Shown piece by piece: positions 10,995-21,575 of a stretch of DNA of 64,000 bases. The translations under genes were made by a program, and so were the position numbers. The notes beneath the pieces were generated by a model, which saw only the letters and a list, made by a program, of their open reading frames with translations, searched no databases and was not told the origin of the DNA. This DNA is from Roseateles_B sp041913905. Lineage in GTDB: Bacteria > Pseudomonadota > Gammaproteobacteria > Burkholderiales > Burkholderiaceae_C. How positions within the stretch are numbered: the stretch's first letter is position 1; each line of letters begins with the position of its first letter. The stretch covers positions 5,526 through 69,525 of the forward strand of contig JAYSEK010000030.1 of NCBI GenBank assembly GCA_041913905.1, in the 5' to 3' direction.

Positions 10995-12560
10995 TCAGCC
11001 CAGCTTCACCGGCACGAAGATCCGGTCCTTGCCGCGCTGCACCAGCAGGGCCACCGACTTTTCGGCCCCCGCCACGACGCTGCGCACCTGCTCGACGGAG
11101 CTGACCGGCGTGCCATTCACGGCCAGCAGCACGTCGCCGGGGCGCACGCCCGCCAGAGCCGAGGGGCCGCTGACCTCCTCGATCACCAGGCCCTCCTTGA
11201 CGCCGCTCTCGCGCCGCTCCTGGGGTTCCAGCGGGCGCAGGGCCAGGCCCAGCTTGCCTTGCTGCGGACCGGCCTCGTCGTCGGACTTGGCCACGCGGCC
11301 CTTCTTCTCGCCGTCGTCGCCCAGCTTGGCCTTGAGCTCCTCGCGCTTGCCATGGCGCCAGACCTCCAGCGTCGCGGTCTCGCCCGGCATGGCCTGGCCG
11401 ACCAGGGCCGGCAGGTCGCTGCTGGCCACGATGGGCTGGCCGTTGAACTTCAGGATGACGTCACCGGACTTCAGGCCGGCCCGGGCCCCGGCACTGCCCT
11501 CTTCCACATTGGCCACGAGGGCGCCTTCGGGCTTGGGCAGCTTGAAGGAGTCGGCAAAGCCTTGGTTCACGTCCTGGATGGTGATGCCCAGGCGGGCGTG
11601 CTGCACCTTGCCGCCTTTTTCGATCTGCTGGCGCACGCGCTGAGCCACCTCGACGGGGATGGCGAAGGACAGGCCCTGGTAGCCACCGCTCTGGCTGTAG
11701 ATCTGCGAGTTGATGCCCACCACCTCGCCGCGCGCATTGAACAGCGGGCCGCCGGAGTTGCCGGGGTTGATGGCGACGTCCGTCTGCAGGAAGGGCACGA
11801 AGCTTTCCTGCGGCAGCGCGCGGCCCTTGGCGCTGACCACACCGGCCGAGACGCTGTTCTCAAAGCCGAAGGGCGAGCCGATGGCCAGCACCCATTCACC
11901 GACGCGCAAGTCCCGCGTATTGCCCAGGGTGACCGTCGGCAGCCCCTTCGCCTCGATCTTGAGCACGGCCACGTCCGTCTTCGGATCCGACCCCAGCACC
12001 TTGGCCTTGAATTCGCGGCGGTCGGTCAGCTTGACCGTGACCTCCGAGGCGTCGCGCACCACGTGCGCATTGGTCAGGATGGTGCCGTCCTCCGACACGA
12101 TGAAGCCCGAGCCCTGGCCGCGCGTGGGCATCTCGCCACCCCGCGGGAGCTGCGGCTGGAAGCGGCGGAAGAACTCGTAGAAGGGATCGTCCGGGTCCAG
12201 CTCGGGCATGGCGCCGCGGCGCTGGGCCTGCGTCTTCACGGTGCCGGTCACGCTGATGTTGACCACGGCCGGGCCCTGGCGTGCGGCGATGCTGGCGAAG
12301 TCCGGCAGCACGGCAGGCGCCGCAGCGGGCGCGCCTGCCACCGGCGCTGCGCTGGCCAGCGCCGGCTGGGTGCTCGCCACCGCGCCAGCACCGGCATCAG
12401 CCACCGGAGCCGCAGGCGCTGCGGCAGCATGACTGGTCTTGATCGTGTTGCTGGCATGCATGGCGCCCGCACCGCCGGCGGCGCCGAGCACACCTGCGGC
12501 GACCAGCGCCCAGACCAGACGACGGGCAGGGATCATGCGAACGGGCTTGTTGTCATCCAT
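10995..12560 (-). CDS. DegP/HtrA-family periplasmic serine protease (Do type, MucD-like)
   Basis: 521 residues: a cytoplasmic-side basic start and hydrophobic anchor or signal (WALVAAGVLGAAGGAGA), an Ala/Pro-rich linker, a trypsin-like domain with triad H166 (TNAHVV), D196 (KTDVAVL) and S269 (NPGNSGGP), then two PDZ domains (about 300-400 and 430-520). It degrades or refolds damaged envelope proteins. The start at 12560 is chosen for AAGGAGAA upstream. It is the third gene of a regulator-kinase-protease array on the minus strand, but has its own 117-base leader with a direct-repeat box (12623-12639) like that of the regulator gene, implying direct control by that regulator. Confidence 0.95.
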   Translation of the reverse strand: MDDNKPVRMIPARRLVWALVAAGVLGAAGGAGAMHASNTIKTSHAAAAPAAPVADAGAGAVASTQPALASAAPVAGAPAAAPAVLPDFASIAARQGPAVVNISVTGTVKTQAQRRGAMPELDPDDPFYEFFRRFQPQLPRGGEMPTRGQGSGFIVSEDGTILTNAHVVRDASEVTVKLTDRREFKAKVLGSDPKTDVAVLKIEAKGLPTVTLGNTRDLRVGEWVLAIGSPFGFENSVSAGVVSAKGRALPQESFVPFLQTDVAINPGNSGGPLFNARGEVVGINSQIYSQSGGYQGLSFAIPVEVAQRVRQQIEKGGKVQHARLGITIQDVNQGFADSFKLPKPEGALVANVEEGSAGARAGLKSGDVILKFNGQPIVASSDLPALVGQAMPGETATLEVWRHGKREELKAKLGDDGEKKGRVAKSDDEAGPQQGKLGLALRPLEPQERRESGVKEGLVIEEVSGPSALAGVRPGDVLLAVNGTPVSSVEQVRSVVAGAEKSVALLVQRGKDRIFVPVKLG

Positions 12561-12622
12561 GGCGTTCTCCTTGGCTGCTGCGATCCCGCGGATCGCGATG
12601 GCAGGCACTTTGGAGCGCCTCG

Positions 12623-12639
12623 CTTAGACATCGCTTAAT
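12623..12639. promoter_or_regulatory. PmrA/QseB-like direct-repeat box upstream of the DegP-like gene
   Basis: CTTAGA-N5-CTTAAT on the plus strand, 63 bases upstream of the protease start codon. It matches the pattern and distance of the box upstream of the response regulator gene at 14772-14788. OmpR-family regulators of the PmrA/QseB group bind CTTAAT-type half sites spaced by 5 bases. Confidence 0.6.
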
Positions 12640-12677
12640 GAAGCTGAGCGCTGACTGAGCCGGGGCAGGCCATCCGC

Positions 12678-14057
12678 TCAGCTGCCGGCCTCATGGGCCA
12701 CCGGCAGCCGCAACTCCACCTGCAGGCCACCCAGCCGCCGCGACTGGCTCAGGCGCACCGTGGCGCCGTGGCGCTCGGCAATGGCCTTGACGATGGCCAG
12801 GCCCAGGCCGCTGCCCGGCGCCAGTCCTGCGGAATTGCTGCTGCGGTAGAAGCGGTCGAAGACGCGCTGGCGTTCGGCCGCCGGGATGCCGGGGCCGCTG
12901 TCCTCGACCAGGAGCAAGACCTGACCCTCACCCGGTTCGGCATGAAGGCTGAGGTCCACCCGGCCTCCTGTGGGGCTGTACTTGACGGCGTTGTCCAGCA
13001 GGTTGCGCAGCAGCACGCGCAGCCCCTCGGGCTGGCCCATGACCCGGGCCGCGTCGCAATCGTGCAGGCCGACATCGACGCCGCGCAGGGCGCCCAGCTC
13101 GCTGGCATCGGCGACCGCCTGGCGGCAGAGTTCATCGAGTGCGACTGGCTCCAGGGCGCGCTGTGCTGCGGCCCCTTCCTGCCGTGCCAGGGACAGCAGC
13201 TGCTCGATCAGATGCGAAGCGCGCTCGATGCCCTGCTCCAGCCGCTTCAGCCCGGGATCGCCCGCGGTCTCGCCCTGGTTCAGGGCCTGCAGCTGCAGCT
13301 TCAGCGCCGCCAGCGGCGTGCGCAGCTCATGGGCCGCATCGGCCACGAAGTTCTGTTGATCCAGGAAGGCCCGGTGCACGCGACCCAGCAGGGAATTGAA
13401 CTCCTGGACCATGGGCCGCAGCTCGCTGGGCAGGTCTACGGCGGACACCGGGGCCAGGTCGCCCGGCGAGCGGCCGGCCAACTGGGCGCGGACCCGCTCC
13501 ACGGGGTCCAGCGAGCGGCTGATGACCAGCCAGACCACCAGGCCCAGCAGCGGCAGCATCAGCAGCGTCGGCATGGCCGTGCGCCAGGCCAGCTGCGAGG
13601 CCATGCGCTGGCGCACGGAAAGATCCTGCGCCACCTGGATGACCTGCAGCGGCGTCTGCACCGAGAACACGCGGTAGGTCTTGCCGCGGTCCGTTACGTC
13701 CGAGAAGCCGAGCACGGCGCGCTGGGGCAGCAGCCAGGGCCCGGGCGAGCGGAACAGCGAGGCGCCGTCCAGCCCCCAGACCTGCACGTGGAAGTCAAAG
13801 CTCTGCTGCTCACCCAGCGGCACGGAGATGGTGCCGCTGCCAGGCCCGGCCACGCTGCCTCGCAGCGAGAAGGCCATCTGCTGCATCTGGTAGTCGAAGA
13901 GCTGGTCGGCCTCCGCCAGAGCCGTGCGGTAGGCGCTGTAGGCCTGCAGGAAGGCCGCCAGCGACACGGCGGCCAGCAGGAACATCATCAGGCGCTGGCG
14001 CAGCGAGCGCGGCAGCAGCCAGCGGCGCAGGCCGGCCAGCATCGCGGTGCCCTTCAT
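12678..14057 (-). CDS. Sensor histidine kinase (TctE/QseC-like)
   Basis: 459 residues with a first membrane segment (about 22-42), a periplasmic sensor region (about 45-160), a second membrane segment (about 163-180, LLMLPLLGLVVWLVI), and a cytoplasmic HAMP-like linker. The phospho-acceptor is H243 in AAHELRTP, followed by the N box LLDNAVKYSP and glycine box VEDSGPGIP of the ATPase. The start codon overlaps the regulator stop (ATGA), so the two are translationally coupled; an in-frame ATG at 14042 with better ribosome-site spacing is an alternative. The stimulus is unknown; partnering with the upstream regulator and an envelope-stress role are inferred from the neighbouring DegP-like protease. 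Confidence 0.93.
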   Translation of the reverse strand: MKGTAMLAGLRRWLLPRSLRQRLMMFLLAAVSLAAFLQAYSAYRTALAEADQLFDYQMQQMAFSLRGSVAGPGSGTISVPLGEQQSFDFHVQVWGLDGASLFRSPGPWLLPQRAVLGFSDVTDRGKTYRVFSVQTPLQVIQVAQDLSVRQRMASQLAWRTAMPTLLMLPLLGLVVWLVISRSLDPVERVRAQLAGRSPGDLAPVSAVDLPSELRPMVQEFNSLLGRVHRAFLDQQNFVADAAHELRTPLAALKLQLQALNQGETAGDPGLKRLEQGIERASHLIEQLLSLARQEGAAAQRALEPVALDELCRQAVADASELGALRGVDVGLHDCDAARVMGQPEGLRVLLRNLLDNAVKYSPTGGRVDLSLHAEPGEGQVLLLVEDSGPGIPAAERQRVFDRFYRSSNSAGLAPGSGLGLAIVKAIAERHGATVRLSQSRRLGGLQVELRLPVAHEAGS

Positions 14058-14713
14058 TCCTTGGGCACGCGGTAGCCCACGCCGCGCACGTTCTGGATCA
14101 GCTCCGCGCCCAGCTTCTTGCGCAGGCCGTGGATGTAGACCTCGACCGCGTTGCTGGAGATCTCATCCTTCCAGCCGTAGAGCTTCTCCTCCAGCTGCTG
14201 GCGGGAGAGCACGATGCCCGGGCGCGCGAGCAAGGGCTCCAGCACGGCCCATTCGCGGGCCGAGAGCACCACCTCGCGGCCGTCCTTGCTCACCTCGCGG
14301 GTGGCGGGGTTGATGGCCACGCCCTTGTGCTCGTAGACCGGCTCGGCGCGGCCCTGCGCGCGGCGCAGCAAGGCGCGGATGCGCGCGAGCAGCTCGTGGA
14401 ACTCGTAGGGCTTGAGCACGTAGTCGTCCGCCCCGGCGTCCAGCCCGGCGATGCGCTGCTCCAGGGCATCGCGCGCGGTGGCGATCAGCACCGGCAGGGT
14501 CTGCTTGCGGCTGCGCAGCTGCTTCAGCACCGTCATGCCGTCCTGCTTGGGCAGGCCCAGGTCCAGGATCAGGAGGTCGTAGTTCTGGCTCAGCAAGGCG
14601 GTATCCGCCATCTCGCCGTCGCGGACCCAGTCCACGGCATAGCCCTCTGCCCGCAGCAGGTCCAGCAAGGGCTCACCGATCATCAGGTCGTCCTCGACCA
14701 GCAGCAGTCTCAT
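14054..14713 (-). CDS. OmpR-family response regulator (QseB/PmrA/TctD-like)
   Basis: 219 residues: receiver domain with acidic pocket EDD (7-9) and phospho-acceptor D51 in LILDLGLPKQDG, Lys in LKPYEFHE, and a C-terminal winged-helix DNA-binding domain ending in NVRGVGYRVPKE. First gene of the regulator-kinase pair. A direct-repeat box at 14772-14788 lies 59 bases upstream and suggests autoregulation. The next gene on the other strand is preceded by the glycine riboswitch, so the 120-base spacer holds divergent promoters. Confidence 0.95.
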   Translation of the reverse strand: MRLLLVEDDLMIGEPLLDLLRAEGYAVDWVRDGEMADTALLSQNYDLLILDLGLPKQDGMTVLKQLRSRKQTLPVLIATARDALEQRIAGLDAGADDYVLKPYEFHELLARIRALLRRAQGRAEPVYEHKGVAINPATREVSKDGREVVLSAREWAVLEPLLARPGIVLSRQQLEEKLYGWKDEISSNAVEVYIHGLRKKLGAELIQNVRGVGYRVPKE

Positions 14714-14771
14714 GGCAGGGCTTTGGGAAACTCCGGAAAAGGAGAATTCTCCACGGAAGAAAGCCCTGGGG

Positions 14772-14788
14772 CTTAGCGCCTCCTTAAT
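14772..14788. promoter_or_regulatory. PmrA/QseB-like direct-repeat box upstream of the response regulator gene
   Basis: CTTAGC-N5-CTTAAT on the plus strand, 59 bases before the regulator start codon on the minus strand. It shares CTTAG, the 5-base gap and CTTAAT with the box before the DegP-like gene, in the same orientation relative to its gene. Confidence 0.6.
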
Positions 14789-14829
14789 CTCTTGCCGACC
14801 CTGCTGATTCCATGGCTACAATGCGCCCG

Positions 14830-15041
14830 GTCAGGAGAGAGCTCCCTAGCGGGAGCCGCCGAAGGCGCAGAGGCACTGGTGATCCCACGCTTCGAACGCT
14901 CAGGCAAAAGGACTGACAAAACGTTCCGATCGGAACGTTCCTCACTGGAGAGAGGCGGGTTTCGAGCCCGTCCACCGAAGGGGCAAGCTGCAGGCAATTC
15001 GCCGGCGGCCAATCTCTCAGGTAAAGCGGACAGCGAGGGCA
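14830..15041 (+). promoter_or_regulatory. Tandem glycine riboswitch upstream of gcvT
   Basis: Two glycine aptamers are recognisable. Aptamer 1 (about 14830-14917) has closing stem GTCAG/CTGAC, the conserved GGAGAGA, a P3-type hairpin (GCTCCC/GGGAGC), CCGAAGG and CTCAGGCAAAAGGAC. Aptamer 2 (about 14941-15037) has CTGGAGAGA, CCGAAGGGGCAA and TCTCAGGTAAAGCGGACAG, closed by CTCACTG/CAGCGAG with one mismatch. They are joined by an unusual linker containing a 20-base palindrome (14920-14939). Glycine binding usually turns on gcv expression. No rho-independent terminator follows; an alternative stem next to the gcvT ribosome site suggests translational control. Confidence 0.93.
14920..14939. repeat. 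Perfect 20-bp palindrome in the riboswitch linker
   Basis: AACGTTCCGA followed by its exact reverse complement TCGGAACGTT, between the two glycine aptamers. In RNA it can form a short hairpin; in DNA it could be a protein site. Typical glycine tandem linkers are only a few bases long. Confidence 0.8.
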
Positions 15042-15104
15042 GCTCCCCAGACCCGGATCAAGGCCGGGCGGGGTTCCAGAATGCCCTCGAAGGAAAGAAC
15101 GCCC

Positions 15105-16220
15105 ATGTCCGCCGATCTCAAGAAGACTCCCCTGCACGCTCTGCACATCGAACTCGGCGCCAAGATGGTGCCTTTCGGCGGCTACGACATGCCGGTGCAG
15201 TACAAGGCGGGCATCCTGGCCGAGCACAAGCACACCCGCACGGCGGCCGGCCTCTTCGACGTCTCCCACATGGGCCAGCTGCGCCTGGTCGGCGCCGACG
15301 CTGGCGCCGCGCTGGAATCCATCGTGCCGGTGGACATCGTCGACCTGCCCGTCTTCAAGCAACGCTACGCCCTCTTCACCAACGACCAGGGTGGCATCCT
15401 GGACGACCTGATGGTCTGCCGCCGCCCGGACGACATCTTCGTGGTGGTGAATGCCGCCTGCAAGGAACAGGACACCGCCCATCTGCAGGCCAAGATCGGC
15501 AGCCGCTGCGAGGTCATCCCCACCCCCGAGCGCGCCCTGTTGGCGCTGCAGGGCCCGCAGGCCGTGACCGCCCTGGCGCGCCTGAACCCCGAGGTCGCCA
15601 AGCTGACCTTCATGACCGGCGGCTTCTTCAATCTGGACGGCATCGAGACCTTCCTGACCCGCTCGGGCTACACCGGCGAAGACGGCTTCGAGATCTCGGT
15701 CCACAACGACCAGGCCGTCGAGCTGGCCCGCAAGCTGCTGGCCCAGCCGGAAGTGATGCCCATCGGCCTGGGTGCCCGCGACACCCTGCGCCTGGAAGCC
15801 GGCCTGTGCCTCTACGGCCATGACATCGACACCACCACCACGCCCGTGGAAGGCGCCCTGACCTGGGCCATCCAGAAGGTGCGTCGCGCCGGTGGCGCGC
15901 GCGCCGGCGGCTATCCCGGCGCCGACATCATCAACGAGCAACTGGCCAACGGCGTGCAGCGCAAGCGCGTGGGCCTCATCTCCAACGAGCGCATGCCCGT
16001 GCGCGAAGGCGCCAAGCTGGTGGATGCCAGCGGCGCCGAGATCGGCGTCGTCACCAGCGGCTCGCTGGGCCCCACGGTCAATCAGCCGGTGGCCCTGGCC
16101 TATGTGCAGACCGCCTTCGCCGCCCAGGGCACCGAAGTCTTCGCCCTGGTGCGCGACAAGCGCGTGCCCATGACCGTGGCCGCCACGCCCTTCGCGCCGC
16201 ACCGCTACTTCCGCGGCTGA
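15105..16220 (+). CDS. gcvT: Glycine cleavage system T protein (aminomethyltransferase)
   Basis: 371 residues, the usual length for GcvT. It takes the aminomethyl group from lipoylated GcvH and, with tetrahydrofolate, yields methylene-THF and ammonia. Family landmarks include the start KKTPLHALHIELGAKMVPFGGYDMPVQY, FDVSHMGQ and the C-terminal PHRYFRG. The start at 15105 has AAGGAAAG ten bases upstream; an earlier in-frame ATG at 15081 lies inside the switch stem. First gene of gcvT-gcvH-gcvP under the glycine riboswitch. Confidence 0.98.
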   Translation: MSADLKKTPLHALHIELGAKMVPFGGYDMPVQYKAGILAEHKHTRTAAGLFDVSHMGQLRLVGADAGAALESIVPVDIVDLPVFKQRYALFTNDQGGILDDLMVCRRPDDIFVVVNAACKEQDTAHLQAKIGSRCEVIPTPERALLALQGPQAVTALARLNPEVAKLTFMTGGFFNLDGIETFLTRSGYTGEDGFEISVHNDQAVELARKLLAQPEVMPIGLGARDTLRLEAGLCLYGHDIDTTTTPVEGALTWAIQKVRRAGGARAGGYPGADIINEQLANGVQRKRVGLISNERMPVREGAKLVDASGAEIGVVTSGSLGPTVNQPVALAYVQTAFAAQGTEVFALVRDKRVPMTVAATPFAPHRYFRG

Positions 16221-16307
16221 AGCCCCCGGGGCCGATACTGGCCCCTCGTCTGCCTTTCCCTTTCCAGTTCTTACCCTGGTCTTTTCTCCCGACATTCGGA
16301 GCACACC

Positions 16308-16682
16308 ATGAGCATCAAGTACACCGCCGACCACGAGTGGATCCAGATCAACGCTGACGGCACCGCCACCGTGGGCATCACCGTCCATGCGCAAGACGCG
16401 CTGGGCGACGTGGTGTTCGTGGACCTGCCCGAAGTCGGCAAGAGCTTCGCCGAGAAGGAAGTGGCCGGCGTGGTCGAGTCCGTCAAGGCCGCCGCCGACG
16501 TCTACATGCCCGTCAGCGGCGAGATCACCGAGGTGAACGAAGCCCTGCGCGCCGACCCTTCGCTGGCCAACAGCGACCCGCTGGCCGCCGGCTGGTTCTT
16601 CAAGGTCAAGCTGTCGAACCCGGCCGAGCTGGACGCGCTGATGGACGCCACCGCCTACGACGAGCTGGTCAAGAACAGCTGA
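16308..16682 (+). CDS. gcvH: Glycine cleavage system H protein
   Basis: 124 residues, a complete lipoyl carrier. The lipoyl lysine is K60 in VVESVKAAADV. It shuttles the methylamine intermediate between GcvP, GcvT and the lipoamide dehydrogenase (L protein, not in this window). The 87-base gap from gcvT contains a small hairpin (GGGGCC/GGCCCC). Confidence 0.98.
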   Translation: MSIKYTADHEWIQINADGTATVGITVHAQDALGDVVFVDLPEVGKSFAEKEVAGVVESVKAAADVYMPVSGEITEVNEALRADPSLANSDPLAAGWFFKVKLSNPAELDALMDATAYDELVKNS

Positions 16683-16698
16683 TCGCCGCGAGGTGAAC

Positions 16699-16730
16699 AA
16701 CGGGCACCGACAGTCCTGTCCGTGCCCGTT
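16699..16730 (+). terminator. Intercistronic hairpin between gcvH and gcvP (attenuator-like)
   Basis: AACGGGCAC (16699-16707) pairs with GTGCCCGTT (16722-16730), with an inner GACAG/CTGTC stem, followed by a weak TTTCTGTAT tract. It may reduce transcription into gcvP or protect the gcvTH message from 3' decay, fitting the higher need for H protein. Confidence 0.6.
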
Positions 16731-16826
16731 TCTGTATCTGCCGGGTGGCGCCTGCCTGCCGCCGCCCTGCCCCGGACTGCCGCCCGAAGCCATGAGCCTG
16801 CGGCCGGCCCCGATGAAGGATTTGCC

Positions 16827-19727
<2,901 letters not shown>

Positions 19728-19763
19728 GCCCCGAAAAGGCAGCAGCCACGGCAGGAGCCCAGC

Positions 19764-20141
19764 ATGGACAGCCCGAGTGATTCTCAGTTGGACCAAAGCT
19801 TCACCGCTCTTGCCGTGCTGAGCCCGGCGGGCAAGCTGATCGCGCAGGGCCGGCATCATCTGGAGCTGCGCTCCTGGCGTCCGAGCCAGGTGCCCTTGCG
19901 CGACCTGCTGATCGTCGAGAGCCGCCGCCAGGTGGCCTCCGATGACCAGCTAGACCCTGAGGCGTCCGGGGTCGCCCTGGTCGATGTACTGTCGGTGGAA
20001 CCGTGGCCGGGTTCTCCGGGCATGTATGCCTGGAAGCTCGGCAACATCCGCCCCATCATTCCCAAGCTGAGTCCGCTGCCGGCGCGCGGCGGCCTCTACA
20101 CCGTCTGCCTGAGCAGCCTCGCCGAGACTGCCACCACCTGA
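19764..20141 (+). CDS. Small ASCH-like (PUA-fold) domain protein
   Basis: 125 residues without signal or membrane segment. The pattern GKLIAQGRHHLELRSWRP, LLIVESRR, GVALVDVLSVEPW and YAWKLGNIRPI resembles ASCH domains, which have a PUA-like fold and are thought to bind RNA or nucleotides. AGGAG precedes the start. It sits 36 bases after gcvP and 12 bases before sdaA on the same strand, so it is probably cotranscribed with both; that placement hints at a role in glycine or serine metabolism, but none is known to me. The family call is by eye. Confidence 0.75.
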   Translation: MDSPSDSQLDQSFTALAVLSPAGKLIAQGRHHLELRSWRPSQVPLRDLLIVESRRQVASDDQLDPEASGVALVDVLSVEPWPGSPGMYAWKLGNIRPIIPKLSPLPARGGLYTVCLSSLAETATT

Positions 20142-20153
20142 AGAGCACTGATC

Positions 20154-21545
20154 ATGGCCGTTTCCGTTTTCGACCTGTTCAAGATTGGCATCGGCCCCTC
20201 CAGCTCGCACACGGTGGGCCCGATGCGCGCCGCGCGGCTCTTCGCTTCGCGCCTGCGCAGCGAAGGCCTGCTGCCGCGCACCGCGCGCGTGCTCTCGCAG
20301 CTCTATGGCTCGCTGGGCGCCACGGGCAAGGGCCACGGCAGCGATACCGCCGTGCTGCTGGGCCTGGCCGGCCATGAGCCCGACACCGTCGACGTCGAGC
20401 GCGTGCCCCAGTACCTGGACGAGATCCGCCAGGGCAACCGCCTGCAGCTGCTGGGCGAACACTGGGTGGACTTCAACGAAGCGAAGGACCTGGTCTTCTT
20501 CCGCCGCCAGAGCCTGCCCTTCCATGCCAACGGCATGCGCTTCAGTGCCTTTGACGCCGAAGGTGAGTTGCTGTCTGAGAAAACCTATTACTCGGTCGGT
20601 GGCGGCTTCGTGGTCAGCGAGGAAGTCGCGGCCGACGGCAGCAAGCAAAAGGTCATCGCCCCCGATGCCACGGTGCTGCCCTACCCCTTCAAGACCGGCG
20701 ACGAGCTGCTGGCACTGACCAAGACCCACGGCATCAGCATCGCCGAAGTGATGCGCCGCAACGAGCGCCACTGGCGCAGCGACGAGGACACCCGCGCCGG
20801 CCTGCTGCGCATCTGGCAGGTGATGCAGGACTGCGTCAGCCGCGGCCTGCGCACCGAGGGCATCCTGCCCGGCGGCTTCAAGGTCAAGCGCCGCGCTGCG
20901 CAGCTCTACCGCGACCTTACCGCCAACCCGGAAGCAGCCCTGCGCGACCCGCTGCAGGTGATGGACTGGGTCAACCTCTACGCCCTGGCGGTGAACGAGG
21001 AGAACGCGGCCGGCGGCCGCGTGGTGACCGCCCCTACCAACGGCGCCGCCGGCATCGTGCCCGCCGTGCTGCACTACTACAGCCGTTTCGTGCATGGCGC
21101 TAGCGAGGACGGCGTGGTGGACTTCCTGCTCACCGCCGCCGCCATCGGCATCCTCTACAAGGAAAACGCCTCGATCTCCGGCGCCGAAGTCGGCTGCCAG
21201 GGCGAGGTGGGCGTGGCCTGCTCCATGGCCGCCGGTGCGCTGTGCCAGGTGATGGGCGGCACGCCCGAGCAGGTGGAGAACGCCGCCGAGATCGGCATGG
21301 AGCACCACCTGGGCCTGACCTGCGACCCGGTGGGCGGCCTGGTGCAGATCCCCTGCATCGAGCGCAACGCCATCGCCTCGGTCAAGGCCATCAACGCGGC
21401 CCGCATGGCCCTGCGCGGTGATGGCACGCACTTCGTCAGCCTGGACAAGGTCATCAAGACCATGCGCGACACCGGCGCCGACATGATGACCAAGTACAAG
21501 GAAACGGCCCGCGGCGGGCTGGCGGTGAACATCGTCGAGTGCTGA
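20154..21545 (+). CDS. sdaA: L-serine ammonia-lyase (iron-sulfur, single-chain)
   Basis: 463 residues, matching the roughly 455 of SdaA. The N-terminal beta domain starts with FDLFKIGIGPSSSHTVGPM; the C-terminal alpha domain contains GAEVGCQGEVGVACSMAAGA and GLTCDPVGGLVQIPC, whose cysteines hold the 4Fe-4S cluster. It converts serine to pyruvate and ammonia. Serine is made from glycine plus methylene-THF by serine hydroxymethyltransferase, so it complements the gcv genes just upstream. Confidence 0.97.
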   Translation: MAVSVFDLFKIGIGPSSSHTVGPMRAARLFASRLRSEGLLPRTARVLSQLYGSLGATGKGHGSDTAVLLGLAGHEPDTVDVERVPQYLDEIRQGNRLQLLGEHWVDFNEAKDLVFFRRQSLPFHANGMRFSAFDAEGELLSEKTYYSVGGGFVVSEEVAADGSKQKVIAPDATVLPYPFKTGDELLALTKTHGISIAEVMRRNERHWRSDEDTRAGLLRIWQVMQDCVSRGLRTEGILPGGFKVKRRAAQLYRDLTANPEAALRDPLQVMDWVNLYALAVNEENAAGGRVVTAPTNGAAGIVPAVLHYYSRFVHGASEDGVVDFLLTAAAIGILYKENASISGAEVGCQGEVGVACSMAAGALCQVMGGTPEQVENAAEIGMEHHLGLTCDPVGGLVQIPCIERNAIASVKAINAARMALRGDGTHFVSLDKVIKTMRDTGADMMTKYKETARGGLAVNIVEC

Positions 21546-21575
21546 AAGCGGCGGGCCGTGTGCGCCGGCGGGCGC

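Noticed and set aside
14792..15823. Plus-strand open frame over the glycine riboswitch and gcvT
   Set aside because: It spans structured RNA and is out of frame with gcvT; the translation has no conserved pattern.
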